Positions 13,678-28,600 of a stretch of 64,000 bases of DNA are shown here, piece by piece. The stretch's first letter is position 1. The number at the start of each line of letters is the position of its first letter. The DNA is from Siphonodentalium dalli. Its lineage: Eukaryota > Mollusca > Scaphopoda > Gadilida > Siphonodentaliidae. The stretch is taken from positions 36,056,194 to 36,120,193 of the forward strand of contig CP136069.1 of assembly GCA_032622095.1 (NCBI GenBank). Reading direction: 5' to 3'. The position numbers and the translations under genes were made by a program. The notes beneath the pieces are model-generated. The model was not told where the DNA came from. It worked only from the letters and a program-made list of their open reading frames with translations, and searched no databases.

Positions 13678-16600
13678 CTGAAACAAATATGTATATATCA
13701 ATTATATGGTCGTTGATCGTACGTAATTGTAGAACGCATTTCAAGATACACAATAACGCTCCTAAATTACTATAGGGGGGTAACAATATTTGATTCGAGT
13801 CGAGAAACCCAACAATCAAAGCTCAGAGTTATCAGATATCTATTTTTGAAATATGTTATTTTTCACCGCCTATATATTTTGGCGGCCTAGCAAATATTCG
13901 ACGAGCCGCCGACATACTCTTGATACCAAATTGCGTTGAACAAAATGTTGATATATAACGATTCGGAAATTTTATACCAGAGTTGAGCGGGCAGAAATGT
14001 TGTTGTTGTTGTAATTTGATGATACAGGGACCATCGAATCGGATTGTGTACCTTTAGGAAACGGATGTTGATTTTCATGCATTTCGTGAAATATGGCTGC
14101 AAGTTGGTCAATAAAATGTCAGACCAACTTTCATCCGTACTCAGTAGAACGCAACAAACTCAACTTATACATTTGCACTCAACTGGCAGATTAACCATTT
14201 CTATACTAAATACTCCATAACGAGTAGTTCCATTGGGAAGTGTTCAGATACTGATTTCAACAGATAAACGTTTGTTAAACGTTTTATCTGAACAGTTCCC
14301 ATCAAAGAATATGAATCCTTCTTAACTTGCATTATCTTTTTGTCTGACATCTGCTCAATTTTCTCTGAACTTCCATACAGATGAATAATAGACCATTCCA
14401 ATGTTACCTTCATAACAGCATGGGAGAATGCTTTTAGTAAAGAAATGGTTAACGAGCATCTAACACACATTGTAAACGGTATTCTGGTAGCGCATTGCAA
14501 GTTGCATCTATATCATAAATACGGAAACAGGTTGGTGCCATGTTGAAATTTCAACCAGCCAATGTCCTGAATTCAACTTTCGCAGAGCGATTTTTGTGTA
14601 TGGTACAAATATCCGTTTCCTGATATAAATGTCGAGTTAAAAGGCATCACACCGAGTCACAAACACATTAATCGCGAGCCAAAAATCGAAATGGACCTGT
14701 AATTTATGGATTTGAATCTGCATATCAAATTCAAGTCCACTCAGTCTGCAATAACGATAGTTATCAAGAACCGCGAAACCTCGAACTTTAAAGTTGAAAA
14801 AAGCCAGTAATCCTGTACTGTACTGTCAGAACCAAACAAATTAACTTGAGCTGTATTTTGTGGTCGAAAACCTGCATAACAATTTTGTTTTCATTCAGTC
14901 AACATTTACTAAAATTATAATCTGAAACGAATATTGAGATCGAATGTCAACAAAGGCCCGTAACCTTGGTAGGAATGGGCGGTCGACCGAAGCCCACTTA
15001 TGTTTTATGGTTGCAAACACGAGGCGATGGTGGCTCAATATGGATGCAAATAGGTCATCTACAATACCCAACATGGGATATGCACAGAGCGACATACCGG
15101 GTCTTGTTTGATAATAATGAAGCTCCAGAACTTTAAAGTGATTTGGTTTATGTAATTAAATTCACGTTAAGTCGGAGGGACATTGAGTAGCGTTTTATTT
15201 TTCTCTAGCCCATTGACAAGTTTCAGAATGTGCTCACTTAAAATTGACACCAGCAACATCCGACCTTGACCAAGGCATATCTCTTTTCATAGAACAACCG
15301 TAGCGATTGTACATCACCAAGTTGATTAATCAAGCTAGATAAGTTGATTAATCAAGATAGTAAGTTGATTAATCAAGATAGTTAGTTGATTAATCAAGAT
15401 AATGAATATGTAGATTAATCAATATAGCTAAGTTGATTAACCAGGATAGCGAAGTTTATTAACAAATATAACTAATTTGGTTAATCAATGTAGTAAGTTG
15501 ATTAATCAGGATAGATAAGTTGATTATTCAAGATGTTCTTGGTAGCAAAGTTGACTAATCAAGATAGATAAGTTGACTAATCAAGATAACTATCTCGATT
15601 AATCAAGATGGCGAGTTGATTGACCAATATGTTCTCGATAGCTAAGTTAATTAATCAAGATAACTAGTTGATCAATCAAGATAGCTAAGTTGATTAATAA
15701 ATACAGTTATATTGATAAATTAAAACAAAATAGTTAACTTGATTAATTAAGATCGTTAACTTGATTAATAAAGATAGTAAGTTGATTAAGCAACATAGTA
15801 AATTGATTAATCACGATAAAAGGCTGGCAAGTCAAGACAGCTAACTTGATTTGATTAATCAAGATAATAAGAAGATTAAATCAAGATACTAAGTTGATTA
15901 ATCAAGATAATAAGTTGATTAATCAAGATGTTCTTGGTAGCTAAGTTGATTAATGAAGATAATTAGTTGATCAATAAAGATAGCTATGCTGATTAATAAA
16001 GATATTTAAGTTGATAAATCAAAATAGTTAACTTGATTAATCAAGACAGTAAGTTGAGTAAGCAGTAAGGCTTCCGACGTTTCCGTATACAACACGCGGT
16101 ATTTACCGCCTTTGGACTCCCGTGAGCAAATTCTTTTCACATTGATTCAATTTGTTGTCCAATAAACGCTATTGTACAGTTTCTCATCCCATTGACACCT
16201 TGATTCCTTTGACGGTATCAACGGTCCGGTATGAAACTCTTAGTCATTGAGTTACAGATGTCTAAAATGGTGGCTCAATGTCTAACGGTTTCCATGTGAG
16301 TTGATCGGATTTGTGTATGACGTCACCTTGACGAGTTCATTTGACATAATGTTGCATATATATACACTGATGTCTACTCTTTGTGTGATGCTGTGTGAGG
16401 TCATGTGCATGTGTGTGGGTCTTTAAATGAGGGTGCGTATGCATTTGGGTGTGTAAGGGTACGTGTGGGGGTAGGTGAGTTCGTGCGCGACTGAATGCTA
16501 GGTGAGAGAGTGCGCGTGTGTCTGATTATATTGTCAAGTCTTAGATTCCCATATCTTTGCCGAAACTTACTTGCATGTGTAGTACGTGTCGGTCAGCTTG

Positions 16601-19600
16601 CATATGCATGCCTGACAGTCGTGTTTCTTCCTGTCTACATGCATGTCTGTCTAGATATTTATGTGACTGTCTGCCTGTCTGTCTGTCTGTCTCTTTCGCG
16701 TGTATGTTTGTCTATCAAATCGTCTAAGACTAGGCGTGTCTGGACGTGTTTACGTGTACGCATGTGCGCGGCTGGGTGGTTGCATGTGCCTGAGATTCAA
16801 TGTGTATGCAACTGTGTGCGTAATCTCGCTTTATATTGTGTTGTCATATTCTTTAAATGTACATATATTCCACTGTCATTTTTGTATTAGATTTGTTTGT
16901 AACAATGTTATTTAAATTTAACTCTCCGATAGTGGAGGCAATAAAGGATATATATATATAGATAATAAGTTGGTAAATCAAGATAGCTAACTTTATCTGA
17001 TTAATCAGGGTAATAAGTAGATTCATGAAGATAGATAATTGCAATTATTTTATATCATTTGGATGTTTTAGAGGGACACCAAAAATTAATATGTTAAATT
17101 TTTAATAACACAGTTATATTATTTGGTATCTATAGGTATATTTAGTATGTCATAGTTAGTTTTCAGCATATTAGTCAACAGAACAAAGCAGAAACAATGT
17201 TAAGTTATTTTTTTATATTCTGTTGTAACTGGAGGGCAGGAAACCTACATACATATTTAAATGAATGTCGCTCGTAAAGATACATTCATATATTAGAATG
17301 CTAGAGAGGTTTAGGTTAACGGCGGTCATTATTTTAAGTGTGATGCCTTACCCTGTTCGGTACTAGAGAGGTTTAGGTCAGCAGACGTCATAATGTTACA
17401 TGCAATGAATTAAATATGTAAGCAGGGTTCCACACCTCCAAATTTTGAAGTCAGACAAAGGCTCTTTATTGCTACCATGTTAGGACTAGAATAACATGGA
17501 ACGTTCTTTTCTGTTCCATGTCGAGCAAATGGCTGTTATTGTTTGGAACCCAAACACCTTGTTCATAGTTGCATTTTCATTACTTCAGTGTGTCTAATTT
17601 GGTTACAGAATGCTCGTAGAAAGGTAGTTAAGATATGTATCGACCTATTTCGACACCGGGACAAATTCAAAAGCGAATAATATTATTCGTATTTTAGATC
17701 GCATACGGCCATTTGGCTTTAAAATATTTAATACCAAATATGACTTATATAAATTCCAAAGAATACATTTTGTGATTAAAATATTATGAAAATAATCTGC
17801 GGTGACCATCTAATGCACGTACATGTACATCGAAATAGCAACTTCAATATCAAACAAAATATTTAATTGCTAATTCGAAACGTTACTCTATGCAAATTCT
17901 CTACTTATGTCATGTTGGAGCAGTTTATAATCAGTATCTCACCTTCATCATTTTGATATCCACAACTTGGTGGCGACGGCAGCAAGTTACAACGAGTTTC
18001 GTCTGAACTATCAGTAACTATCGATGCGTTTGCTGCAAGAAAAAAGTTATACACGTGCGACTTTCGATAATCACTAATTGACGTTTCAAGGAATGTGGAA
18101 ATATAATCTGAATTGCTTTAATATATTGTAAAATTGCAAACTTCATATTAAACTTAAGTTGCTAATGAATATTCTTGGCGCGAAAGCACCAACGATATGG
18201 CAGTTATGAAACTCAACAAGCTGTCGGTACAATTATCGCTGCATTAACGCCGCGACAAGCCGAACGTCTGACACATGAACCATCAGGCTCCATACGGGGC
18301 CGGTGGGTTTTTCGATATAACATATTTCCAGCACCACACACGAGCCGACAATTTATTCGACCAAACTCAGTCTAGAGGCTGAGGCTTTGGTCCGCAAGGG
18401 TTGCTGACCATTTTTTTATGACTGTTTATGCTTTCGGGGGTATATTGAGAAAAATAGCTTTGCGTGGGGTCAACATAGTCTCCTTTGACAGAACTATCCC
18501 AGGGATAGAGGCTGAGAAATGGAGGGCGCATCTACAATAACCCCTCCCCACCCATCCTCCAAAGATTGGCACTGGACAGTGCATAGCTGTGACGCAGCCA
18601 TGCCATTTATCAGCGCCTTCGATAACCATATACACATTTCCAATTGCTTATTGAGTGAAGGGAAATGAGCAGGGTCCGCGCTGGGCTAAATTATTTTTGA
18701 CAAATATATCTCTAATGTGGCTACGACCATAAGCCAGAGTAGATATTCATGGTAAACGAGAATTCACTTGCCATTTTGTTTTGCCAAAATTAATGGAAAT
18801 AGTTGTTTATTTTTTGCCAAATGTGAATTATTTTTGCACTTGGCAAAATTAGAAAGCGACAGCATGAACCATATGATGATATCTCACTTGGTGCGCAGTT
18901 TTTCCTCTTCATAACAGCATGTGATCCCGTGTCCATGGCTGTATTCTTGAACAAGTAACAGTCATTTTGGTAGAACAGCGTCGCCCAGCATTTTGGAATG
19001 TTGACGCACATATTGGAGCAGTCTTGCTCCATGGATACATTTTGATGCATGAGATAACTGTCGAAATCATGTTCCATCACACATGCTGCGTGTAAGAGAT
19101 AATCAGATAAAGCTATAATTACACATCATATTAGGGAAATTTAGATTGTAAAACTCCAAACTTCAAACTTGGGTTGCTATATTAGCTAGTTACCGACGGT
19201 CGTGTGCATGATGCCGTGGCGTTGCTGTGGTGTCGAGACTGTTTTAGATCAATCAGGGTTCGTACGATCACTTGTTAAGTTGTAGGAAGCTTAACCTATA
19301 ACCATATTAATGCATCTAGTGGTACACATTCAAAATAAATATCAATAAGTGGATAACGGTTTATAACATAAATTATGTCCACATTGTATAATATCTTCCA
19401 ATGGAAGGGTTCTCTATCAGATTGACCGGTTTTGCATCGGAGTTCGCCCACAACCACCATTTATCAAACAAGTGAACGACTATAACAGTCATGCAGTGCA
19501 AAGGTCGTGCGAGAAAATGAAAGGTGTGCATACATTGCAAGAAGGCTTTGTTTCAAAGTGATGACACAACTGAGGCTATGAAATGGACGTCGATATCGAT

Positions 19601-22600
19601 ATAATAAGAAATCGCCAAACTCCAAATCAGACCCAAGATAGAATGCAACATGCAGTTTCATTGCCATTGTCATGGTATCGCACAAAATCGATTTTAGATT
19701 AGTTGTCTGTCTGCTATTTATTATAAGTACAAGTATTTGTTTTTGATCGGAGTGGAATTTCAATGGAATTTGAAACATTCGCTTTGAGTTTGACTTGCAA
19801 CGCATGCAGTTCCGTAAACCTTGAATCGATATGAATGAGATAATTATGCTGGTGACTTTTTGTAGATTTGGGAGATTCTGCATGCACGGGTGTCCGTTTG
19901 AACGTTGATGACATAATGTGTGTCTTTTTGCACTGAACCATGCGACAATGACCAATTCAGCACTAGTATGCATGGCTTAGAATGACTCTGAATTACTTCA
20001 TGTTTCCTTTGTGCTTTGATCTCTTATATCACTATACTAGAGCGAGCATGTACTATATGTCAATCAAAGGGTTTGATAACTGCAAATAATAGATTTTAGA
20101 TCCGGTAGATATAACTATGTCATAAAGTATAACATCAAAGGAATAGAATACAATCCATAGCACTAAACATTTAGCAGTTTTGAATAACACTATCATGTCC
20201 TCTTTATTGCGGAGATCGAGATTTGATTGAAATCGGTAACAACACCATTTTATTTTATTTTATATTCGTAAGTATGGCTCCCCACGATGTCCTTCCCAAC
20301 CCCACCACTGAATCGGGCGAAGCCACGTAGGCAATTCCAAATGACATAGCTATGTTATCCGTATTACCATTAATGCTTTCAAATGAGTTTGACAGAAATC
20401 GGCGACGAAAACATTCTTGTCAATGTTGATTCCCCCAATCCCGGCCCGTGCATACGCATCCCGAGTCACGGAGCGCCCATTTCTGCAAAACTTGAATCAA
20501 CCACTTCTTCGTGAAAAGTTATCCCGCAGAACTAATTTTGAATCCCCTTTAATTTCTTTAGCGGTTTCACAGAAAACATTATAGGCCTGAATAATGTGTT
20601 ATATGCATGCACTTGATATAACAATTTAGGTTTGTTGCGTCAAATGTGTTCCGTTTTCTCGCGAATCAAGCTCATTTGTAGTCAGGAAATCCATATACAA
20701 ACGGATTGTCATGCATAGATATAGGAGATATGGCCTGAATTCGATGATTTTTGAGCCCTCATAATATTTGATTAATCACCAAAGAAGTGGAACAGCAAAG
20801 AAGTGATCAGGAAAAAAAAATTGTCTAATGAGTGGAACACTCTCGGCCCGTCTCGGGTGACATTTCCCCGCATTTTTCGATGGAAACGATATAGGATCGT
20901 GCTGATTTGCTGCATGTATAACTAATGGTAACCAGTTATTGAAAATCTGAAGATTCCACGACCATATGTCCATTGTATTAAAATTTGAATTAGTTGAAAT
21001 ACTACATTAACAGAAATAACACGACACGAGCTGTATTCATTTATCACCATCACATTGATCAAAAATACATGCTGACAAACTCACATATCTGCCGTTTTGT
21101 CAGTCTTTTCATCTTCCAAAAACATTAATAAAATCATAATGGACATGATCAAAAATGGAACAGACGAGCAGTGATACGTACGGGACGCGTCTAGCTCAGA
21201 ATTCCCACTTGCTCTTTAAAGACAAAAAAATATTAACTCTGGTAAACTTCATTTTTAAAGTTTCCCAGATTCGGAGTCGTCAAATTTCCACCCACCCCTT
21301 CCTCGTGTTGTAATTTTCGAACTGATACTTCGATATTTCTAACTGATCAGCCTGACATGGACATCTCTGTCTAAATTACTGACTGAAATCTGAAATAATT
21401 CGATTCTTGGTCTAGAGTCTATACATTTACATTAAATTATCCGAACAATATCTACATATTTGCTATCTGTTCCTGATTTAGTCATGAATTTTCCAAGTGA
21501 AAAATTTAACAATTTTTTTCGAGGACATGAACACATAAAGTATATAATCGGTGATGTGTCAATTTGTTTATATAGACCAGGGTGAGTTTTATCTCTCTTT
21601 GTTAAATGTATTGTGGGGGCAGAATCTAAAAATGTTGTTTTATGTCTGGGTTTGTCTCAATTGGGGGATGCATGGGATCACAGTAATTTTTGGCAAAAGT
21701 AATCAGGGTCCACTCTGAGAGACCACGTACAACCGTTTCGCAGACATTTTTGATACCAATTTCGTGATATCATGGGCGGGAGGTCAGACTGCACAGTGAG
21801 TGGCTTCCAGACACTTTTCCATGCACATACGCTGTGATGTATGATGTATAATTCAGTTACTATATTTGTTACATTAATTACCATCTAGGGTTTAGGGTGT
21901 GTTTACATTGCACGGTGAAGATCTGTGTATAATTCTACGTGCATACTAGTGTAAACGGGTATAAACAGAAATGCACACAGAAAGAAAACGGTATCAGTTC
22001 GTGTAAGCAAAATAAGTCACGGTCAACGCTGAGGGATTGCGACAGGGAAATAGGATTTGGTGTATACAATACTTATTTTCAAAAATCAAACATTTTACAC
22101 AAACACAATACACATATAGATAAATAGCGATTCAGAAAGAGGATTGGACAACAAGCACAATGCTTTTTAAATTCCTCTCCTCGTGGAATAAATGTTACCT
22201 CATGTGACGGAAATATCACTTGAGATAAAGCAGACGGATATATAATGTTTGTTTGATTGGAATGTTATTACATATTTATAATTGAGATATGGGTAATGCG
22301 GGAGTTAAGGGGGAGTGTGAGAGAGAAATAGAGAGAGAGCGAGAGAGAGAGAGCGAGAGAGGCGAAATCGGATTTGATTAATCGTCACTGGGGCTTGGTG
22401 TATATGCGCTTAATCTTTGTTTGTTCAGCCCACTTATTCAAGCTATTCCACGGCACCAGATGGTTCGTGAAGGTGATCACATTTAAGTACTTGATATATT
22501 GTCGTGCACACATCTGGAACGCTTTTGCATATTGCTGAATCAGAAATTTGAAACTCGGTTCCCAACCAGAAGCCAGCAATAGCACAGTACATTGTTTGAT

Positions 22601-25600
22601 TCGGCGTCCATGCTTCCTGGAGTGTGCGTCGTGTTTCCTGCTTCTCGGCTCTACTCGGCTGAATCAATGAACAACGAATCTGATGCAGCACCAGGGACGT
22701 GGGGACAGGGAGGGATGGCCTCATTCACCCCCCACTTTGGTAGAATTGTTCAACAGTTGGAAATTTCATACCTGCCACAAAATTTGTTTGAAATTTCATA
22801 CGAACACTATGTTGAAATTGTTCTTGCAGTTTGAAGCTCGTGTGATTTGTCTGGTTCAAGGGGAAGGGTGCAATTAAAAATTATAATGTGGACCACAGCA
22901 TCGACCCTATAGGCACGTCCCTGTTCGACAGAGACTGAATGGTTTTGGTCTGCAGATAGTGCACGATTCATTTTTGTTTTGTCTGGCCTAAACTGACGCG
23001 ATCGCGTAGTGAATTGTCCATTACCTGAGTACGGATGAGGGCGCGTTCACTACCAGTAATCATGTTGTGATCACAGTAATCCACTACACAAGACTTCGCA
23101 CAGTTCTGTACACAGATATACACCAATGTAAACGAAGCTTTAACTTTTGAGGCATAAGCACCTTTTTAAAATCTAAAAAAATAGGATGTTGGTTCTTTAA
23201 GAAGATTTTCTATCATATTCTATCTGTCACGAAAACAAATTTCTTTCCTTGAATCTGGATTGGCAGCGAAATAAGTGTCTATGGCTTTGTAATGGATCGA
23301 AATCCATGAATCCTTGGAGTGAGGGATTAAAGGAATTAGTCTGTCAAAAAAATATTTTTTTATCGTCATAATAATATATGTCACCAGACCCATTTCGCCA
23401 AGAAAATTATAAATCGAGCAGATAGTATTTTTATTATTATGATATTAAAAAAATTGCGGAAATATCCGAAGTGTAAATCACGTGAGTGCGATCACATGAC
23501 CACAACGCGGTCACACGACCGATCATCTGCATCGACGCTTACCGGTGACAGCGGTGGGTGGATCTTGAAATAATTCCGCCAATCGCGTAACGAGTTGATA
23601 ACTTACGTATAAAATATTGCAGTCGCTGGATAATTACCTAGGCCTTTACGATAAATAGCGATCACGGAATAAAACTGTTTGAATGTGCTGAATTGATTTG
23701 CTAGAATGTTGGATTATATAACGAATAATGATGGCTAAAATGCACTTTGAGGCAATACAAGATGTGTGAAATGAGATTAATTTATGCAGAAATGCAATGA
23801 GCGAGCGGAATTTCATGCGAAATTAATTTAACTGTTTCTGAAAGAATACAAGTTAGGCCATATAGCTTCTTCTTCGTTGTGTGGTACCAATTTCGGAAGC
23901 TAGTTTACACACCAGTGTCATCCCGTTGTGCGCTATAGGAGTACAATTAAACACAAATTGTGTGTGATTAATAAGGTGGTGGTTAGTATACTAGTACATG
24001 TATCATGGTGGCTTATATTCATCATAATAATGTTCCAGTCTGTTTCTTCACACGAAACATTTTGTGTGGAGAAGTGCACGACTGTGAACAGCTTGCTAAA
24101 ATCCTTCCAGTCAAGATCGATACGTGCGTAAACAGAATAATTCACTCGAATACACAACAGACTGTCGAAACTGCAATGATTGTTAATTAGGTTGCAGTTT
24201 GGCATAACGACATTTTTTTTAAATTGAAGGCTAACCTGGCATTGTTTTTCAGTTTGTGTTTGTTGTTTGTTGTTCGGTTTTTATTTTCGTTTTATTTTAC
24301 GTTTTGATGGCAGATATTGACTTTCTAGAGAGGATTATTAGCCAGAAACAAATCCAATGATTGCCTCTAATAAAGAGCGTCCATGTTTTCGTCGATGTAT
24401 AGACAATAAAGATCGTTCTCAATTATGAACGTGCTCTATTGCGATATGTCATGGGTGATTTTGTATGTGGTATTGTGACATTTAAATATAAAGAGCGTCC
24501 ATGATTCCGTCTCCCAAAAGCGGTAGACATTAAAGAGCGTTCTAAATTACGCACTGTGTTGTCTTTTTGGATGTACTTAATAATGATCGCTACTGAGCCC
24601 GCCCACAACCGCCCACACTACATCTACTACGCACCTTGGCATATGTGGAGATGACAGATACTCGGGATATTTATATCGAAAGTAAAACAACAACAACAAA
24701 ACACAAAACAAAAAACAAAAGCGCCTAAACAGAGTTAACATTATTCAGCCCAGTGTTTATATAACATTTGGGCGCTTCTTATGTATCACAAGGTGAATGG
24801 GATCCTCCGTCGCACTTTTTATTCACTTTGGGGCATTTTACAGTGCAAACAAGTTCGCGACTGACACTGATGAAATGTCACTGAGCGATTACAAATCACT
24901 GAGTGAATACGAGACAATCAAAGCACTACTGTCATCTATTCAACAAAGCAGACACGTGGCGGCATGGTATTAATGGCTACAAAAATAGCCATTCTATGCG
25001 CTACTAATTACTTTATTCACATAATTATTGTTTTCTATTCCAGGTAAACGGCCAAAGCGGCCACACTATCTTCATTAATTAGATAACACATTGCATAGCG
25101 ACATAATATATACACCACACGCGCACATACGACTCCGCATTTTAGTATCGGCTGACTTACGATTACGTCATCGTAGTCAGCATAATAAACTCCGGCTCCG
25201 AATCTGTGTTTTTAATTTACTCGCCCTCAACTACGTCACTCGTAGTCAAGTCACTGAAATCTCCGAATACCGGTGGTGGTATTATTTATTTATTTTACCG
25301 GTTATTTGTTATGCGATCGGAATGGGACTTGGGTCATTTTAATGAAAACAGGGAGGGCTTTCCGATTGCGTTTTGTAGTTTCTAGACTGATAAATCCTTT
25401 AACAGGCTTATATAATAGAAGACATATATATCAAGTATTGCTGTATTGCAGCTTGCAGCTGCTGTTTTTCCCAAAACCTAAGATTACAAATTCTGATGTA
25501 AATTGTGCAGAGATATTACAAGAATATCTTAAACAGTCTTGAAATTCAAGCAGTATTGACTTTGAGACTGCGAATTCAAAAAAATATGTAAAATGGTCTC

Positions 25601-28600
25601 TTTCGTAATCCCACAAAATGTACGAAATTCAGTTTCTGACAGTTTGCACTTATTAGTTTTGAGTTGGTAGAGATGATATATTTGAGTAATTTGACATTGA
25701 AAAGTTTGAAAACTTGTGTCATCAGTTATTTGATAAGTAATTATTTGAGTAAACAATTTTCCAATCTTCATTCCTGAAATATTTTTCTAAGGGGTTATTC
25801 CAATATTTCTCATAATTTTGTTTACCAAATTAGTTGGCGTACACAGGAGTGGTGTGAGTGGAACACGCCAAACTGCAAAATCTTGTCATTTGTAATATAT
25901 TCATTCACCCAGGTCAGTCTCACTTCATGAGGATGCGGACAGTCGTGTGCCTTTAATGGTACATCCCGGAACACAAAGTATAGCCAAACGGGTCCACATA
26001 AACGGTCTGTGCATGGCGCATTAGGTCAACATCAGCCGTCCAGTGCTAAATCGAATCCCGATAGACGCGGATTTGTTATGCTGATGCTGATTTGGTTCCA
26101 GTATCTGGGAAATTTAGTTAGATGCTTCCAGGGGGTCAATGGTTTCTATTCTTGGCTAATTAAGCAACAACTAATTGTTTTACAATATTCAGTGAATTGA
26201 CATGCAGCTCAAACATAATAAATGATCGCTAAGTAACTTTCATAATTATACAGGGGGGCATTAAGATAATTACGAGCACGAATGAGGGGTGGTCAAGACG
26301 AATTAAAAATTAAATGTATACATATTTCTGAACTATATTTGGCCTTACAACTTGGAGGTACTGTAATTTGAAAAATTGGTCAAGATCTGGGTGGGTCCTA
26401 GAAATAGCGAAAGGTCTAACAGTACCATATTTACATTCCCACTCCCTCAAGTTCACGGAAAAATATCTGGAAAACTAGACGATGTAACCCATACTGGGAT
26501 TAAATTATAACAAATAACTGTTTATGAGTTATAATGGAAAAAAGTTTGCAGACATAATTAATAAGCACCTTTTGGAATGTGTCTTCCAATTGTAAGTAAG
26601 GGTTGGAGCACAATAATTGTTCTTTACCAGAATCAACCGAGTCGATGACGAGATTTATTCTGGTAAAGAAATATTCGCGTGCTCTGACCGACTAAGAGCA
26701 CAATTTATCCCAATTCATGCAATTGACGGGTTTTGACCACGACGCACAATGGCCGGTTAGCCACGCCCATCAACGTGATTAACATGCACTGATCGCCGTT
26801 GAATATTAATAGATATGTCCGAAACGACACGGACTGGCCCCATTTATATCACCCGTGCGATTTGTATGGTATGAGTTGCGTGTGCCTAACAATGGGATAA
26901 TCACTGAACTATTCCTTCGCCAGCCTTGGGAAATGGTGTGCTTTACTAAAAATCAGGGAACGATTGTAACAATGGGATTGTGTTCTAAGGTTAAATAAAG
27001 AATAATCAATTGATTGAACTGGTGACGTGTTATAATTCATGAGTGATAGTGGTGTTGTACAAACACGAGAACGCATTGCAGTTCAATCAAGTAATCTGTT
27101 TAGTATATTCCACTGTAAACATATAATTTACCAGGAATCCGAATAACACCGCCATTATACACAGAAAGCATAACTTTCGATAGCGCGTATGAATGTATAA
27201 GGCGCTAGATAAGGTGACATAATTAACTAGTGAAATTATCCTTTAAAATCGCTCGAGAAATCAAGGTAAATCACATGAATGTAATACAACTGCATACACG
27301 TAATCGAAACAGAGTTATTTCTTAAAGGTAGCAAATGTCTTTGGTGTGGGTTTATGCGAAATATCATCAACAAGTGTATGTATAAAATAGATCGACTTTG
27401 TGAAACAACTATATCTCACCAACAATTAGTACATGTAAAATAGATTGATTTGTTCTTAATTTCAATAATAATAACTTTAAAACGACGAGATTTCGCATAT
27501 CGAAACCATTGTCATGTGTGCATCACTGTTGCAGTGAATTAACAATCGAAGACCAATTAGTCCAATAAGAGACCGACGTTTACCCAAAACTTAATTAAAA
27601 TGGTATCTCTCTTCTTAAACACGTTTTATATAGTTTCCGGGGGAAATAATAGATAGGTGTCGAAGACTCCTGCCCGGAAAGGATTATATCTATTAACATT
27701 GATTATATATCGATATTTTCTTATAGAATGCCATATAATCAAGTGGAAATTTTTCGTTACTATTTTTTTTTAGAATTTTAGACAAAGTCATACCGCATGG
27801 TACACTCCAACGAACGCCAGTCGTGTGATGTCGCAAATTGATTGTATGCATATTATGCCAGAAAATTCGAAATAAGATCAGTAACAATTGAAAAAAGCAT
27901 TTGCAGACATGGGTCTTCAATTCGTATTTATTATGCAATACCCGGGAAACTATATAAAACTTGTCTTGTCAGAAATATACCATCTTTAAACCATCTTTAA
28001 AATTAAACATTGGGCCAAACATTGAAATATAATCTTAAAATCATGTTTAGACTAAACTATTTGAACTTATTACGCGATTAGCAATATCTGTTGACAACTC
28101 ACCGTAACAGTGTTGTTTACATAACAATAGTTTTACACACTCGAAATTTAGTTATAAAAGAGTTATTAATAATTAACAAAAGTACAAAGTTTATAATTTT
28201 TTCCCTTCTTGGTGATGTTTTTACAGATTTTGAATTTTTTTTAACATGTACCCACCGCGAGTGTATTGGGTGCCTTTAAACTAGATACGTACGATTGAAA
28301 TCGTTAACCATTTCACACACGAATGGGTAGCTGTTCTCGTCCTCACATTTTTCTGAATGACTACGAACACGATTTTGCCAAGCGTTGGGTCCCCAGAAAA
28401 GCACACACCGCCCGTTGGGACTACTGTTCTCGCTGTATCTAAACTGGATGTCCTCGGCTTCCTCGCAGGTATCCCACTTCACAGTGTAGTCGCTCTGTCC
28501 TCCCAAAACACGAGCCCCAAGATACATTGATTTCCTACAAGCACAGACGAATGCTAATATCGCGTGAACAACACGAATATGTTGTGGCATGGTGTACCCA

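Larger units (their letters stand above)
13678..17942. other. Intron 5 of the lectin gene
   Basis: 4.3-kb intron. It holds the TTGATTAATCAA minisatellite and a GT/CTGT-rich tract described separately, plus a short inverted repeat near 14260-14290 (CAGATAAACGTTT facing AAACGTTTTATCTG). A direct repeat 'ctagagaggtttaggt' occurs at about 17303 and 17364. No exon-like sequence was seen. Confidence 0.6.
19086..28292. other. Intron 3 of the lectin gene (9.2 kb)
   Basis: Mostly AT-rich sequence with no supported exon on either strand. Notable contents listed separately: a 232-bp CAGGGACGTG-ended element (22.7 kb), a pair of ~119-bp repeats with the AATAAAGAGCG motif (24.4 kb) and an inverted-repeat family (27.4 and 28.1 kb). 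Also a GA-rich simple repeat at 22318-22362. The 170-codon minus-strand frame at 19464-19973 has no domain I recognise. Confidence 0.55.

Noticed and set aside
16495-16890. 131-codon frame rich in Cys/Val/Leu
   Set aside because: Translated from a GT/CTGT simple-sequence tract.
19464-19973. 170-codon minus-strand frame in intron 3
   Set aside because: No recognisable domain, no convincing splice sites or signal, and codon use like the surrounding AT-rich DNA.
22385-22724. Two overlapping minus-strand frames with helical-looking composition
   Set aside because: They overlap in different frames, neither has a recognisable domain, and part falls in the CAGGGACGTG element.
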